From Planctomycetota bacterium (GTDB lineage Bacteria > Planctomycetota > SZUA-567 > H5-PLA8), in assembly GCA_016200135.1 (NCBI GenBank), contig JACQFI010000035.1, forward strand, positions 60,239-124,238: a stretch of DNA of 64,000 bases. Direction: 5' to 3'. Shown here piece after piece: positions 28,144 through 36,126 of this stretch. The notes beneath the pieces are model-generated. The model made no database searches. It saw only the letters and a list, made by a program, of their open reading frames with translations, and was not told where the DNA came from. Position numbers and translations under genes: made by a program. Numbering within the stretch: position 1 is the stretch's first letter; each line of letters starts with the position of its first letter.

Positions 28144-29168
28144 TGGCCACCATCGTGGATGTCGCCAAGCGCGCGGGCGTCTCGCTCTCCACGGCGAGCG
28201 ACATCCTCAACGGCAAACTTAAGGGCACCGCCGCGACCGCCGGGCGCGTCCGCCAGGCGGTGCTGGACCTCGGTTATCGCCCGAACCTGCTCGCGCGGCG
28301 GCTGCGCACACCCAAGTCCGGCGCGATCGGGCTCGTGGTCCCGTTCCGCCGGCCGATCTTCAGCAGCGCGGTGATCGCGGACTACTTGGCGGGCATCCAG
28401 GCCGAGCAGGAACGCGCGGACCTCAACCTGGTGCTGGCCTCGCGGCGCTACGAGAAACCCGGCGAGATCTATGGCGCGGATCTGTTCGAGTCGCGTTCGG
28501 TGGATGGTTTGATCGTGATCGCCACGCGCGAGTCCTACGGGCGCGACGTGGATACCGACGTGCGCGGGCTGCGCGCCCTGGGCTGCCCGCTCGTGTGGAT
28601 GCACTTCTTCGAAGGCCGGGAGCCCGTGGACCGCGTGACCCGCGCGGGCGCGGACGCGTGGCACGAGGTCCTGGAGCATCTCGCCGAGCGCGGCCACAAG
28701 AGAGTGGGTGCGCTTACGGTCGGCATCGGCCTTAAAGCCGGCGGACGGCCGAACGTCGCGCACTACGCAAAGCGGTTCGAGAGCTTCGGCATGTGCACGA
28801 AGCCGGAGTGGCTCGGCGCGGGCGAGGCCTTCGACGGCGGCGCGTTCGGCGCGGCGATGGAGATCCTGCGGCGCCCGGCGGACGAACGCCCCACGGCGCT
28901 GGTCTGCGAAGGCGACGAACTGGCGGTCGCGGCGCTTCAAGCGGCGCTGGGCATGAGCATCAAGGTGCCGGGCGAACTGGCGCTCGCGAGCGTAACCAAC
29001 ACGTCCATCGGCGCGACGGCCGCGGTGCCGATCACCACCCACGGCGCGCCCGGCTCGATGCTCGGCCGGATGGCCTTGAAGCGCCTGGCGGAACTGATCG
29101 AAGACCCGGCGCAGCCGCCGCGCGAAGTCGCGGTGCCGGGGCAACTGCTTGTCCGAGCTTCGACGTAA
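28143..29168 (+). CDS. LacI-family transcriptional regulator
   Basis: 341 residues. The N-terminal helix-turn-helix (TIVDVAKRAGVSLSTASDIL) and hinge helix (YRPNLLARRLRT) are followed by a periplasmic-binding-protein-like effector domain (AIGLVVPFRRPIF, SVDGLIVIA, LALASVTNTSIG). The start is fixed by the TGATG overlap with the M14 gene, so it is translationally coupled. It is very likely the regulator that binds the AACGTT-centred palindrome in the operon's promoter. The effector is probably a sugar-type ligand handled by the first gene, which is an inference. Confidence 0.93.
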   Translation: MATIVDVAKRAGVSLSTASDILNGKLKGTAATAGRVRQAVLDLGYRPNLLARRLRTPKSGAIGLVVPFRRPIFSSAVIADYLAGIQAEQERADLNLVLASRRYEKPGEIYGADLFESRSVDGLIVIATRESYGRDVDTDVRGLRALGCPLVWMHFFEGREPVDRVTRAGADAWHEVLEHLAERGHKRVGALTVGIGLKAGGRPNVAHYAKRFESFGMCTKPEWLGAGEAFDGGAFGAAMEILRRPADERPTALVCEGDELAVAALQAALGMSIKVPGELALASVTNTSIGATAAVPITTHGAPGSMLGRMALKRLAELIEDPAQPPREVAVPGQLLVRAST

Positions 29169-29382
29169 GCACGTGCGCGTACCCTAGCCTCACCCAAAAT
29201 CCCCACCCAAAAAGTTTATCTGCTCGGAGAAACCTGTCCGAACCCGGCCGCCTCGGGTCACTTGAAGGTGCGGGTGCGCCCGGCGTCTTACAGATGAACC
29301 CGTTCGTCTGCGGTTGTTTCGGGTGAAAAGTCGGACACAATAGGCGCATCTTCGTAAACCCAGGGGCTGCGCGGCAGATCGT

Positions 29383-30342
29383 ATGATCGAGGCCGATAAA
29401 CTCACCAAACGTTACGGCGATTTCACCGCCATCGAGGACCTCTCGTTCAAGGTTGGCGCGGGCGAGGTCGTCGGCTTTCTGGGCGTCAACGGCGCCTGCA
29501 AGACGACGACCATGCGGATCCTCTCGTGCTTCCAGCCGGCGAGTGCGGGCAAGGCCAGCGTGGCCGGGTTCGACTGTTTCAAGCAATCGCTCGAAGTCCG
29601 GCGCAGCATCGGCTACCTGCCGGAATCCGTGCCGCTCTACCCGGAACTGCGCGTCGCGGAGTACCTCGCCTTTCGCGCGCGCATCAAAGGCGTGCCCGGC
29701 GGCAAGGTGAAGTCCGAGATCGCCCGGGTCGTGGGACGCTGCAAGATCGAGGACCGCGCGCGCCAGACCATCGGGACGCTCTCACGCGGCTACCGCCAAC
29801 GCGTGGGCCTGGCCGACGCGCTGCTGGGCCCCCCCAAGATTCTCATTCTCGACGAACCGACGAGCGGGCTCGACCCGCTCCAGCGCGCCGAGGTTCGCGA
29901 CCTCTTGCTCGAACTGGGCAAGGAGCACACGGTCCTGCTCTCGACGCACATCCTTTCCGAAGTCGAGGCGACTTGTGCGCGCGTGATCATTATCCACGGC
30001 GGCAAGCTCGTGCCCGACGAACGGGTCGCGAAGTTGCGCGCGGTCCGACGCTACGAGGCCGCGATCGCCGGACCCCAGGACAACGTGCTCGGCGCGCTGC
30101 GGCAGCTTGCGGCGGTGGACGCGGTGGAGGTCCTCCCGCAGGTGAAGGAAGACGCGGAGCGCTCCGGCGAACCGCCGCACACGGTCTTCGAGCTGATCCC
30201 GAAGAATAACGAAGACCCGCGGACCGGGCTCACCGAACTGCTGGCTTCGAAGAAGGACGCCGGCTGGAAGCTGCTCGAACTGCGGCGCAAGGTCCTCTCG
30301 CTGGAGGAAGTCTTCGCGCGGGCGACGGGGGGCGGGACGTGA
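29383..30342 (+). CDS. ABC transporter ATPase, GldA-like, with altered Walker A
   Basis: 319 residues with a full ABC ATPase layout. The Walker A region reads GVNGACKTTT, the Q-loop lies near the YLPES stretch, the signature reads LSRGYRQRVGLADAL, Walker B is ILILDEPTSGLD and the switch His is STHIL. The last invariant Gly of Walker A (GxxGxGK) is Cys39 (codon TGC at 29497-29499). A C-terminal ~90-residue extension follows. Together with the next three genes it makes a GldA-GldF-GldG-DUF4340 exporter set. It overlaps the permease gene by GTGA. A 214-base gap precedes it, with no clear promoter. Confidence 0.9.
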   Translation: MIEADKLTKRYGDFTAIEDLSFKVGAGEVVGFLGVNGACKTTTMRILSCFQPASAGKASVAGFDCFKQSLEVRRSIGYLPESVPLYPELRVAEYLAFRARIKGVPGGKVKSEIARVVGRCKIEDRARQTIGTLSRGYRQRVGLADALLGPPKILILDEPTSGLDPLQRAEVRDLLLELGKEHTVLLSTHILSEVEATCARVIIIHGGKLVPDERVAKLRAVRRYEAAIAGPQDNVLGALRQLAAVDAVEVLPQVKEDAERSGEPPHTVFELIPKNNEDPRTGLTELLASKKDAGWKLLELRRKVLSLEEVFARATGGGT

Positions 30343-31070
30343 GGAACTTCATCGCGCTGACGCGCCGCGAAGTGCTGAGCGTTTTCGTCTCGCCGCTGGC
30401 CTACGGCACGGCGGCGATGTTCCTGTTCCTTTTCGGCCTGGTCTTTACCTGGCGCTTTTTCTTCACGCGGCTCGTGGAGGTCTCGACGCTCGTCGATCCG
30501 CTCGGCTACTTCGTGCCGATCCTGGTTGCGCCGGTGCTCACCATGCGGCTGATCAGCGAGGAACGCCGGCTGGGCACGCTGGAGATGCTGCTCACCGCGC
30601 CCGTCGGCGACCTGGAAGTGGTGCTCTCGAAGTTCACGGGCGTAATGATCTTCTACGGCTCGATGACGGCGCTGACGCTCGTCCACGTCGGCGTGATGCG
30701 CTACTACTACGACGGCAACATGGATTGGGGCAGCTTCGCCACGGGGTACCTCGGCATGCTGCTCATCGCGGGCCTCTTTCTCGCCTTCGGGCTTTTCGTC
30801 AGCGCGTTCTTCGAGACGCCGATGCTCGCCGCGCTGGTCTCGTTCGTCAGCGGGCTCGCGGTGCTGACGACGGGCTTCGCGGCCACGCCGCCCGCGGTGG
30901 TGCGCCCGGGCATGGCGTCGGACATCTACAATTTCATGCTGCCGTTCAACCACTACAAGAACCTGCTCGGCGGCGTGATCGACACGCGGGATCTGGCGTA
31001 CTTCGTGCTGACCACCGTCTTCTTCCTCTTCCTGACCACGCGGGTGCTGGAGTCGCGCAAATGGAAGTGA
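30339..31070 (+). CDS. ABC-2 type permease, GldF-like
   Basis: 243 residues with six hydrophobic segments. The N terminus MRNFIALTRREVLSVFVSPLAY is the usual start of GldF/ABC-2 permeases, and RLISEERRLGTLEMLLTAPV is the conserved coupling region after TM2. It forms the membrane channel for the ATPase encoded just upstream. The start is GTG overlapping the ATPase stop by 4 bases. The last 10 bases overlap the next gene's ATG. GldFG-type systems are known from gliding Bacteroidota but are also common in non-gliding PVC bacteria, so motility is not implied. Confidence 0.9.
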   Translation: MRNFIALTRREVLSVFVSPLAYGTAAMFLFLFGLVFTWRFFFTRLVEVSTLVDPLGYFVPILVAPVLTMRLISEERRLGTLEMLLTAPVGDLEVVLSKFTGVMIFYGSMTALTLVHVGVMRYYYDGNMDWGSFATGYLGMLLIAGLFLAFGLFVSAFFETPMLAALVSFVSGLAVLTTGFAATPPAVVRPGMASDIYNFMLPFNHYKNLLGGVIDTRDLAYFVLTTVFFLFLTTRVLESRKWK

Positions 31071-32872
31071 ACGCCGCGTCCGCCCCGCCGGCCAAGCCCG
31101 GCGCCGGCAAGCGCCCGGTCTCGAAGACCGTAAAGGTCTTCCGGCTCGTCGGGTCCTTCGCGTGCTTCGCGATCATGGTCAATCTGTTCGTCTGCCTCGC
31201 GCGCGACAGCTTCACCGACCCGTTCGCGCTGGTGCCTTTCGTTGTGCTGGGCACTGTGCTGGTCTTCTCGGTCTTCGTCTGCCGCGAGGAGTTCCTCGAG
31301 TCCATCCGGTCGCCGCGCTTTAAGGTGATGGTGATCGGCATGACGCAGGGCGCGATCGCGTTCATCATCCTCTGCGCGCTGCTGTATATCCTGGGCTTCC
31401 GGTTCTACACGCGCGCGGACATCACCACCGACAAGCTCAACCAGCTCGCGGGCGAGAGCATAAAGATGCTGGAGCTGCTGCGCGATACGCCGGACTCGGC
31501 CGAGGCCGTCTTCCTGCTCGGCGAAGACCCGCCGATGGGCGATCCGACGCGCGACGAGATCGTCGGACCCAAAGGCTTACGCAGTCGCGTCGAGACGCTC
31601 CTTAAGGAGTACCAGGCGCAGGCGGACCTCCTGGCGCCGGGCAAGTTCCGCTACAGCATGGTCCACATGCTCGAAGAGCCTGCGACCATGGAGCGCCTGG
31701 CCCAGAAGATGGGCATGAACACGTTTCCGCCGGACACGCAGGAGAGCGTGGTCTTTATCCTGGGCGAGAAGTCGAAGCTGATCACACAAGGCGAGATGCA
31801 CGGCATCGGATTCGGCCGCACCGGCGCGCGGCGTACGGCGGAGTTCCAGGCCGAGCGCGTCTTTACGGCCTCGCTGCGCGGGATGCTGAAGCCGGAACGC
31901 AAGCTCGCGGTTTTCGCCTCGGGCAACGGCGAGGCGGACCCGAAAGAGACGCAGCGCATCCGCGAACTGTGCCGGAGACAGGGCATCGAGGTGCGCGAGG
32001 CGAACCTGGACGAGAACGAGGAACTTCCCGCCGGGGCCGCCGTGCTCGTGCTGCTGGGGCCGCGGCAGGCCCTCAAACCGGCGGCGGTGGAACGGATCAA
32101 AGCGTTTCTCGAGAAGGGCGGCAGCCTGCTGCTACTGGCCGACGCGGTGTTCCCGCAGGCGCCGGGCATGGCGGCCGAACCCTGCGGCCTCGCACCGCTG
32201 CTGGAGACCTACGGCATCCGCCTGCGGCAGGATTACGTCACGCGGGGCCTCAAGCCCGCGACCATCGGCCAGCCGACGGTGCTCTCGCTGGTGCCCGGGC
32301 AGGCCAACGCGCAGTCGGGCGCGCCGGTGCTCGCGACGCTGCGCATGCAGGAGCAGACCGTCGCGTTCAGCCTGCCGTGCGCGCTCGAAGTGGTGAAAGC
32401 CACGCGCGAAGGCTACCAGTCCGAAGCGCTGCTCGTCTCGCCGCCGTACCAGGCGCGCGACCAGATGTGCTGGGCCGATCCCGCCGCGGTTCTGCGCCAG
32501 CGCACGCAGGCGGACGCGGACAGCATCCGTGGGCCGGTGCCGCTCGCCATCGCCAGCCTGATCCCGGCCAAGGAAGGCGACGCGAAAGCGCCGCGGCAGG
32601 GCGCGCGCCTACTGGTGCTGGCCGGATCGTCCGCCGCGCAGGACAAGTACTTCAACAATTACCCGGGCAATCCGGTCTTCATGCTCGCCGCGCTGCGCTG
32701 GACGGCGGGAGAGGACGAACTGGTGAGCGAGATCCCGCCGCGCGACCCGCAAGTGCGCGTGGCGAAGATCGAAGAAGGCGCCGGCCGGGTGCTGATCGTG
32801 CTGCTGGTGCTGGGCCTGCCCGCGGCCATGGTCTTCTGCGGGCTCGTGATGTGGACCATCCGCAGGAACTGA
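31061..32872 (+). CDS. GldG-like ABC transporter auxiliary protein
   Basis: 603 residues. Three or so membrane segments near the N terminus (FRLVGSFACFAIMVNLFVCLA, FVVLGTVLVFSVFVC, FIILCALLYILGF) are followed by a large extracytoplasmic domain with the GldG pattern: YTRADITTDKLNQLAGES, LLKEYQAQADLLAPG, and VLVLLGPRQALKPAAVERIKAFLEKGGSL (motif region). A final TM precedes a short RRN tail. The ATG at 31061 lies inside the end of the permease gene (10-base overlap). It is probably the substrate-engaging partner of the ABC complex, and the substrate is unknown. Confidence 0.88.
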   Translation: MEVNAASAPPAKPGAGKRPVSKTVKVFRLVGSFACFAIMVNLFVCLARDSFTDPFALVPFVVLGTVLVFSVFVCREEFLESIRSPRFKVMVIGMTQGAIAFIILCALLYILGFRFYTRADITTDKLNQLAGESIKMLELLRDTPDSAEAVFLLGEDPPMGDPTRDEIVGPKGLRSRVETLLKEYQAQADLLAPGKFRYSMVHMLEEPATMERLAQKMGMNTFPPDTQESVVFILGEKSKLITQGEMHGIGFGRTGARRTAEFQAERVFTASLRGMLKPERKLAVFASGNGEADPKETQRIRELCRRQGIEVREANLDENEELPAGAAVLVLLGPRQALKPAAVERIKAFLEKGGSLLLLADAVFPQAPGMAAEPCGLAPLLETYGIRLRQDYVTRGLKPATIGQPTVLSLVPGQANAQSGAPVLATLRMQEQTVAFSLPCALEVVKATREGYQSEALLVSPPYQARDQMCWADPAAVLRQRTQADADSIRGPVPLAIASLIPAKEGDAKAPRQGARLLVLAGSSAAQDKYFNNYPGNPVFMLAALRWTAGEDELVSEIPPRDPQVRVAKIEEGAGRVLIVLLVLGLPAAMVFCGLVMWTIRRN

Positions 32873-32876
32873 GCGA

Positions 32877-33497
32877 ATGAGCGCCGGCAAGACCACGCTC
32901 CTGCTGATCGCCCTGGCCATCGGCCTGGGCGCGTACGTCGTCTACGACTTCAACCACAAGGCGAAGATCGACGACGAGAGTTTCGCGTGGCCGCTGCTGC
33001 GCGACTTTCCCGCGAAGGACGTCACCCGCATCGAGATCGAGCGCGAGCTGGCGGTTCCCCGGGGACCGCTCAAGCGCGAGCGGCTCGTCTTCGAGAAAGA
33101 CGGCAAGACCTGGCGCATGCTCGAACCGCTCAAGGGCGAAGCCGAGCTGCTGGCGATCAACAACTTGATCGAGATGGCGAGTTCGATGTGGCCGCATCAC
33201 CTGCTCGGCCTCCCGGCCAACCTCGACGAGTACGGCCTGGACGCGAACGTTACGCGGCTCACGCTGATTCATCCCCAGGGCTCCGGGACCGTCCTGATCG
33301 GCAAGGCCTCGGCCGTCGGCGGCGCGGTCTATGCGATGCAGGCAGGCGGCAAGCGCGTAGGGCTGATGGACGCGGGCTACGACCGCACGGCGCGGCAGGC
33401 CGCGGAGAAATTCATCAAGGGCTCGAACACCGGGCCGTTCCCCAAATACTCCACGGTGGTTGAACCGAAGACCCAGTCGCCCGAGCCCGATCAATAA
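32877..33497 (+). CDS. DUF4340 domain protein
   Basis: 206 residues. One N-terminal membrane anchor (TTLLLIALAIGLGAYVVYDF) is followed by a DUF4340 domain: PAKDVTRIEIER, LVFEKDGKTWRMLEPLKGEA and the LANLDEYGLD-like stretch PANLDEYGLDANVTRLTLI. It starts 4 bases after the GldG-like stop. DUF4340 proteins regularly follow GldG genes and are thought to be periplasmic subunits of the same exporter. The biochemical role is unknown. Relatives often carry two or more copies of the domain, while this one has one. Confidence 0.85.
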   Translation: MSAGKTTLLLIALAIGLGAYVVYDFNHKAKIDDESFAWPLLRDFPAKDVTRIEIERELAVPRGPLKRERLVFEKDGKTWRMLEPLKGEAELLAINNLIEMASSMWPHHLLGLPANLDEYGLDANVTRLTLIHPQGSGTVLIGKASAVGGAVYAMQAGGKRVGLMDAGYDRTARQAAEKFIKGSNTGPFPKYSTVVEPKTQSPEPDQ

Positions 33498-33620
33498 CGG
33501 AACCCGCGGCGGGAACTCAGGCGCGTTTTCAGCCGGAGCAGCGGTTGCTGTTGCACGCGCTCCCGCCAAGCGCCGTGGGGTGCGCGACGCTTTAGGCGCT
33601 ACACAGCGATCCCGCCCAAC

Positions 33621-34826
33621 TCAGCGCCCGTCGTCTTCGCCCGCGGTCTTGTTGAGGCCCCAGTCCTTCGGCTGCTTGCCGAGCGTCACTTCGATGGTCT
33701 TCGGCACGTACTTGCGCTGCTCGGGATGCATGATCTTCAAGGTCACCTTCGCGCCGGGCTCCATGTCCGGGATCAGGTTGCTGATGTCCACGCCGACCCG
33801 CAGTTCCTTGCCGTTGATGGTCAGCACCACGTCGCCCGGCCAGAGGCCCGCTTCGTACGCCGGGCCCTTCGTGTAGACGTCCTTCACTTCCAGGCCCACG
33901 CCTTCGTCCAGGCCCAGGCCCTTGGAGGTCTCGGCCGGCATGCCCTGGAGCTTCACGCCCAGCCAGCCGCGGGCGATGGCGCCGTCTTTCACCAGCTTCG
34001 CAGCGATCGTCTTCGCCTGGTTGATGGGAATCGCGAAGCCGATGCCCAGATAGCCGCCGGTCTTGGTAAAGATGGCGGTGTTGATGCCGACCACCTCGCC
34101 GTTCAGGTTCACCAGCGGCCCGCCGCTGTTGCCGGCGTTGATCGCGGCATCGGTCTGCAGGAAGTCTTCGTAATTGCTGAGGTGCAGGTTGTGCCGGCCC
34201 TTCGCGGAGATGATGCCGGCGGTGATCGTCTGTTCGAGCATGCCGAAGGGGTTGCCCGCGGCCAGCACCCAGTCGCCGACCGCGACGCTGTCCGAATCGC
34301 CCAGCGTGGCCGCGGTGAGGTTCTCGGCCTCGACCTTCAGCACCGCCACGTCGGTCTGCGGATCGGCGCCCACCAGCTTGGCGGACAGCTCGCGCTTGTC
34401 GCCCAGCTTCACGATGAACTCTTCGCCGCTCGAGACCACGTGGTTGTTGGTCAGGACGTAGCCGTTCTTCGCGTCGAAGATGAACCCCGAGCCCACGCCC
34501 ACCGGCTGCACGCTCTCGCTATAATGCGGCAGGCGGTAGTAGCGCAGATAGCCGAAGTTGTCCCGGCCCTTCTCTAACGTGACGCTGTCGATCTTCTTCA
34601 CTTTTTGCAGGATGGTGATGGCCACCACCGACGGCGCGATCTGCTTCGAGGCGTCGCGGAAGGTCTCGGCCTGTTCGGAGAACTGCCGCTTGCCTTGCGT
34701 GTCCTCGCCGCCCGCCTTGGCGATGGGGAGCCCGTCCATCAGCTTGCTGACCACCACTCCGACGACGACGCCGACGAGGATGGAGAGAAAGATCGTGCGA
34801 TGCAGGGATGTCTGCTGGCTTGCCAT
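33621..34826 (-). CDS. HtrA/DegP-type trypsin-like serine protease with one PDZ domain
   Basis: 401 residues from ATG 34826 (GAGG 7 bases upstream). An N-terminal membrane anchor (TIFLSILVGVVVGVVVSKL) is followed by a chymotrypsin-fold protease with an intact triad: His129 in TNNHVV, Asp159 in QTDVAVLK and Ser234 in INAGNSGGPL. A C-terminal PDZ domain follows (GWLGVKLQGM, GPAYEAGLWPGDVVLTINGKEL). It degrades or refolds damaged envelope proteins. It follows the division cluster on the same strand after about 300 bases containing REP-like repeats. Confidence 0.94.
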   Translation of the reverse strand: MASQQTSLHRTIFLSILVGVVVGVVVSKLMDGLPIAKAGGEDTQGKRQFSEQAETFRDASKQIAPSVVAITILQKVKKIDSVTLEKGRDNFGYLRYYRLPHYSESVQPVGVGSGFIFDAKNGYVLTNNHVVSSGEEFIVKLGDKRELSAKLVGADPQTDVAVLKVEAENLTAATLGDSDSVAVGDWVLAAGNPFGMLEQTITAGIISAKGRHNLHLSNYEDFLQTDAAINAGNSGGPLVNLNGEVVGINTAIFTKTGGYLGIGFAIPINQAKTIAAKLVKDGAIARGWLGVKLQGMPAETSKGLGLDEGVGLEVKDVYTKGPAYEAGLWPGDVVLTINGKELRVGVDISNLIPDMEPGAKVTLKIMHPEQRKYVPKTIEVTLGKQPKDWGLNKTAGEDDGR

Positions 34827-34984
34827 CTTATGTCCTCGCAAAAGGCCTCCGCCTGAGAATGGACGTGCTTGCAGCGCCGGGCTTCAACCTGCCGCGCATC
34901 AGGAGGCGATTCTTATTCTCTATACAACTTGATTTGTCGCAAGAGTTAATAGCTTTGACCGCTGAGGACTTTCAATTCTGTGCA

Positions 34985-35088
34985 TGCGTGGCTCCGCCGT
35001 CTCGGCGAGGACGCCGGTGGGACCATCGGCGAGACCCCGTTCGTGGCTCCGCCGTCCCGGCGGAGGTCGCAGCGGCGTCCCGCCGCTG
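34985..35088. repeat. REP-like double hairpin (copy 1) with a partial tandem copy
   Basis: The 47-bp unit at 35042-35088 consists of two adjacent palindromes, CTCCGCCG-tcc-CGGCGGAG and CAGCGGCG-tcc-CGCCGCTG. It recurs at 52979-53025 with two mismatches. Just before it, 34986-35009 repeats the opening CGTGGCTCCGCCGTC. It occupies the 299-base gap between the FtsZ-like gene and the HtrA gene. No other feature was seen in that gap. Confidence 0.88.
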
Positions 35089-35140
35089 TTGCGAGATCTG
35101 AAAGACCCTGGCTTTGATTGCAGACGGGGGGCGAGAACGA

Positions 35141-36073
35141 TCAGGGCTTGGGAAAGCACAGGACGTTCGGGCTGTGGGGCAAACGCCAGAGCACCAGCGC
35201 GTGGGCCTCATCGCCCATCGCGCCGTCGCATCCGATGCCCAGAAGCGCCGCTTCGCCGGCTGGGGCCGCGCCGCTCAGGCGTTCGCGCAGCCGCCGGTAC
35301 TCCGTGAGCGTCATCTCGCGCCCGGACGTAACCGCGACGGCCATGCGCGCATCGGCCGGCATGCCGCCGCTTGCCTGGACCGAGCGCAGCGCGTGTTCCA
35401 GCGCCTCGAGCGGCGCAGCGGAGCCTTCGCCGGAGCCCGCGCCGGCATGAATCGGACCCGCGCCGCGCAGCGCGGTCTTCAGTTCGTCGAAGGCGACGCC
35501 GCCGGCGCAGGCACCCAGGTGCGCGTGTACGGCTCCCAGGAGCACGCGCGCGGCCGTACTGGGTTCACGTACGAACCCGGAGGCCGGACCCGGCGGCGGC
35601 GGCAGCGAGCCCTTGGGGATGCGGAAGACCAGTTCCGCCGCGTCTTCGAGGTCCGCCGCGACGTCGTTCGCCTCGCAGCCTTCGTTGACTGCGCCGATCA
35701 CGCAGACGTGCAAGCCCTGGCTGCGTAGCGCGCGGGCCAGGCCCGGGGCCAGCGCGGCGGACGCCGGATCGTTCAGGTCGCCAAAGAGCACCGCGACCGT
35801 TCGCTTAGCTGCGAGCGCGTGGAGTTCGTCCTGCCGCTCCGCCCAGAACGCTTGCGCGGCCTCGGGCGAAGCCTGCGGTAGGCCCTCAATGAGCAGCTTC
35901 CGCTGCAGCCCCGTCGCAATCAGCCGCGCCGGCTCGAAGTCGCACGCCGCCCAGGGCAGTTCGTCGGCGAGGCCCTCCTGCCGGCCCAGCGCCGCCGCGG
36001 CCGCACCGAGCTCCCCGATGCCGAGCGCGAGATACGGTGCGAAGGCCTGCGTGAAGAGGGTGGTGGAAGTCAT
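35141..36073 (-). CDS. FtsZ-derived protein lacking GTP-binding and catalytic residues
   Basis: 310 residues, in the ftsZ position directly after ftsA. By eye it aligns with FtsZ along the length. PYLALGIGELG (13-23) replaces the GGGGGNA loop and WAACDFEPARL the AVNTDAQAL contact. TVAVLFGDLNDPASAALAPGLA (motif 92-113) replaces the GMGGGTGTGAAP signature loop. LHVCVIGAVNEG is the following strand, LVFRIPKGSL matches LITIPNDKLL, GVAFDELKTAL (192-202) matches the T7 loop NVDFADVRTVM, and GAGSGEG and ALLGIGCDGAMGDEAHALVL follow the C-terminal domain. The T7 Asp pair reads Ala/Glu, and the C-terminal FtsA/ZipA-binding tail is absent. It should neither bind nor hydrolyse GTP. The start at ATG 36073 is moderately supported; GTG 36100 is an alternative. 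Confidence 0.75.
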   Translation of the reverse strand: MTSTTLFTQAFAPYLALGIGELGAAAAALGRQEGLADELPWAACDFEPARLIATGLQRKLLIEGLPQASPEAAQAFWAERQDELHALAAKRTVAVLFGDLNDPASAALAPGLARALRSQGLHVCVIGAVNEGCEANDVAADLEDAAELVFRIPKGSLPPPPGPASGFVREPSTAARVLLGAVHAHLGACAGGVAFDELKTALRGAGPIHAGAGSGEGSAAPLEALEHALRSVQASGGMPADARMAVAVTSGREMTLTEYRRLRERLSGAAPAGEAALLGIGCDGAMGDEAHALVLWRLPHSPNVLCFPKP

Positions 36074-36126
36074 GTTGGTTCTCGCCCGCAATCCCGTCAC
36101 TTATTCCGAATCTAAAATCCGCTCAA

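Noticed and set aside
30339..33497. GldF/GldG genes as evidence for gliding motility
   Set aside because: The same ABC set is common in non-gliding bacteria, and no other gliding genes are present in the window.
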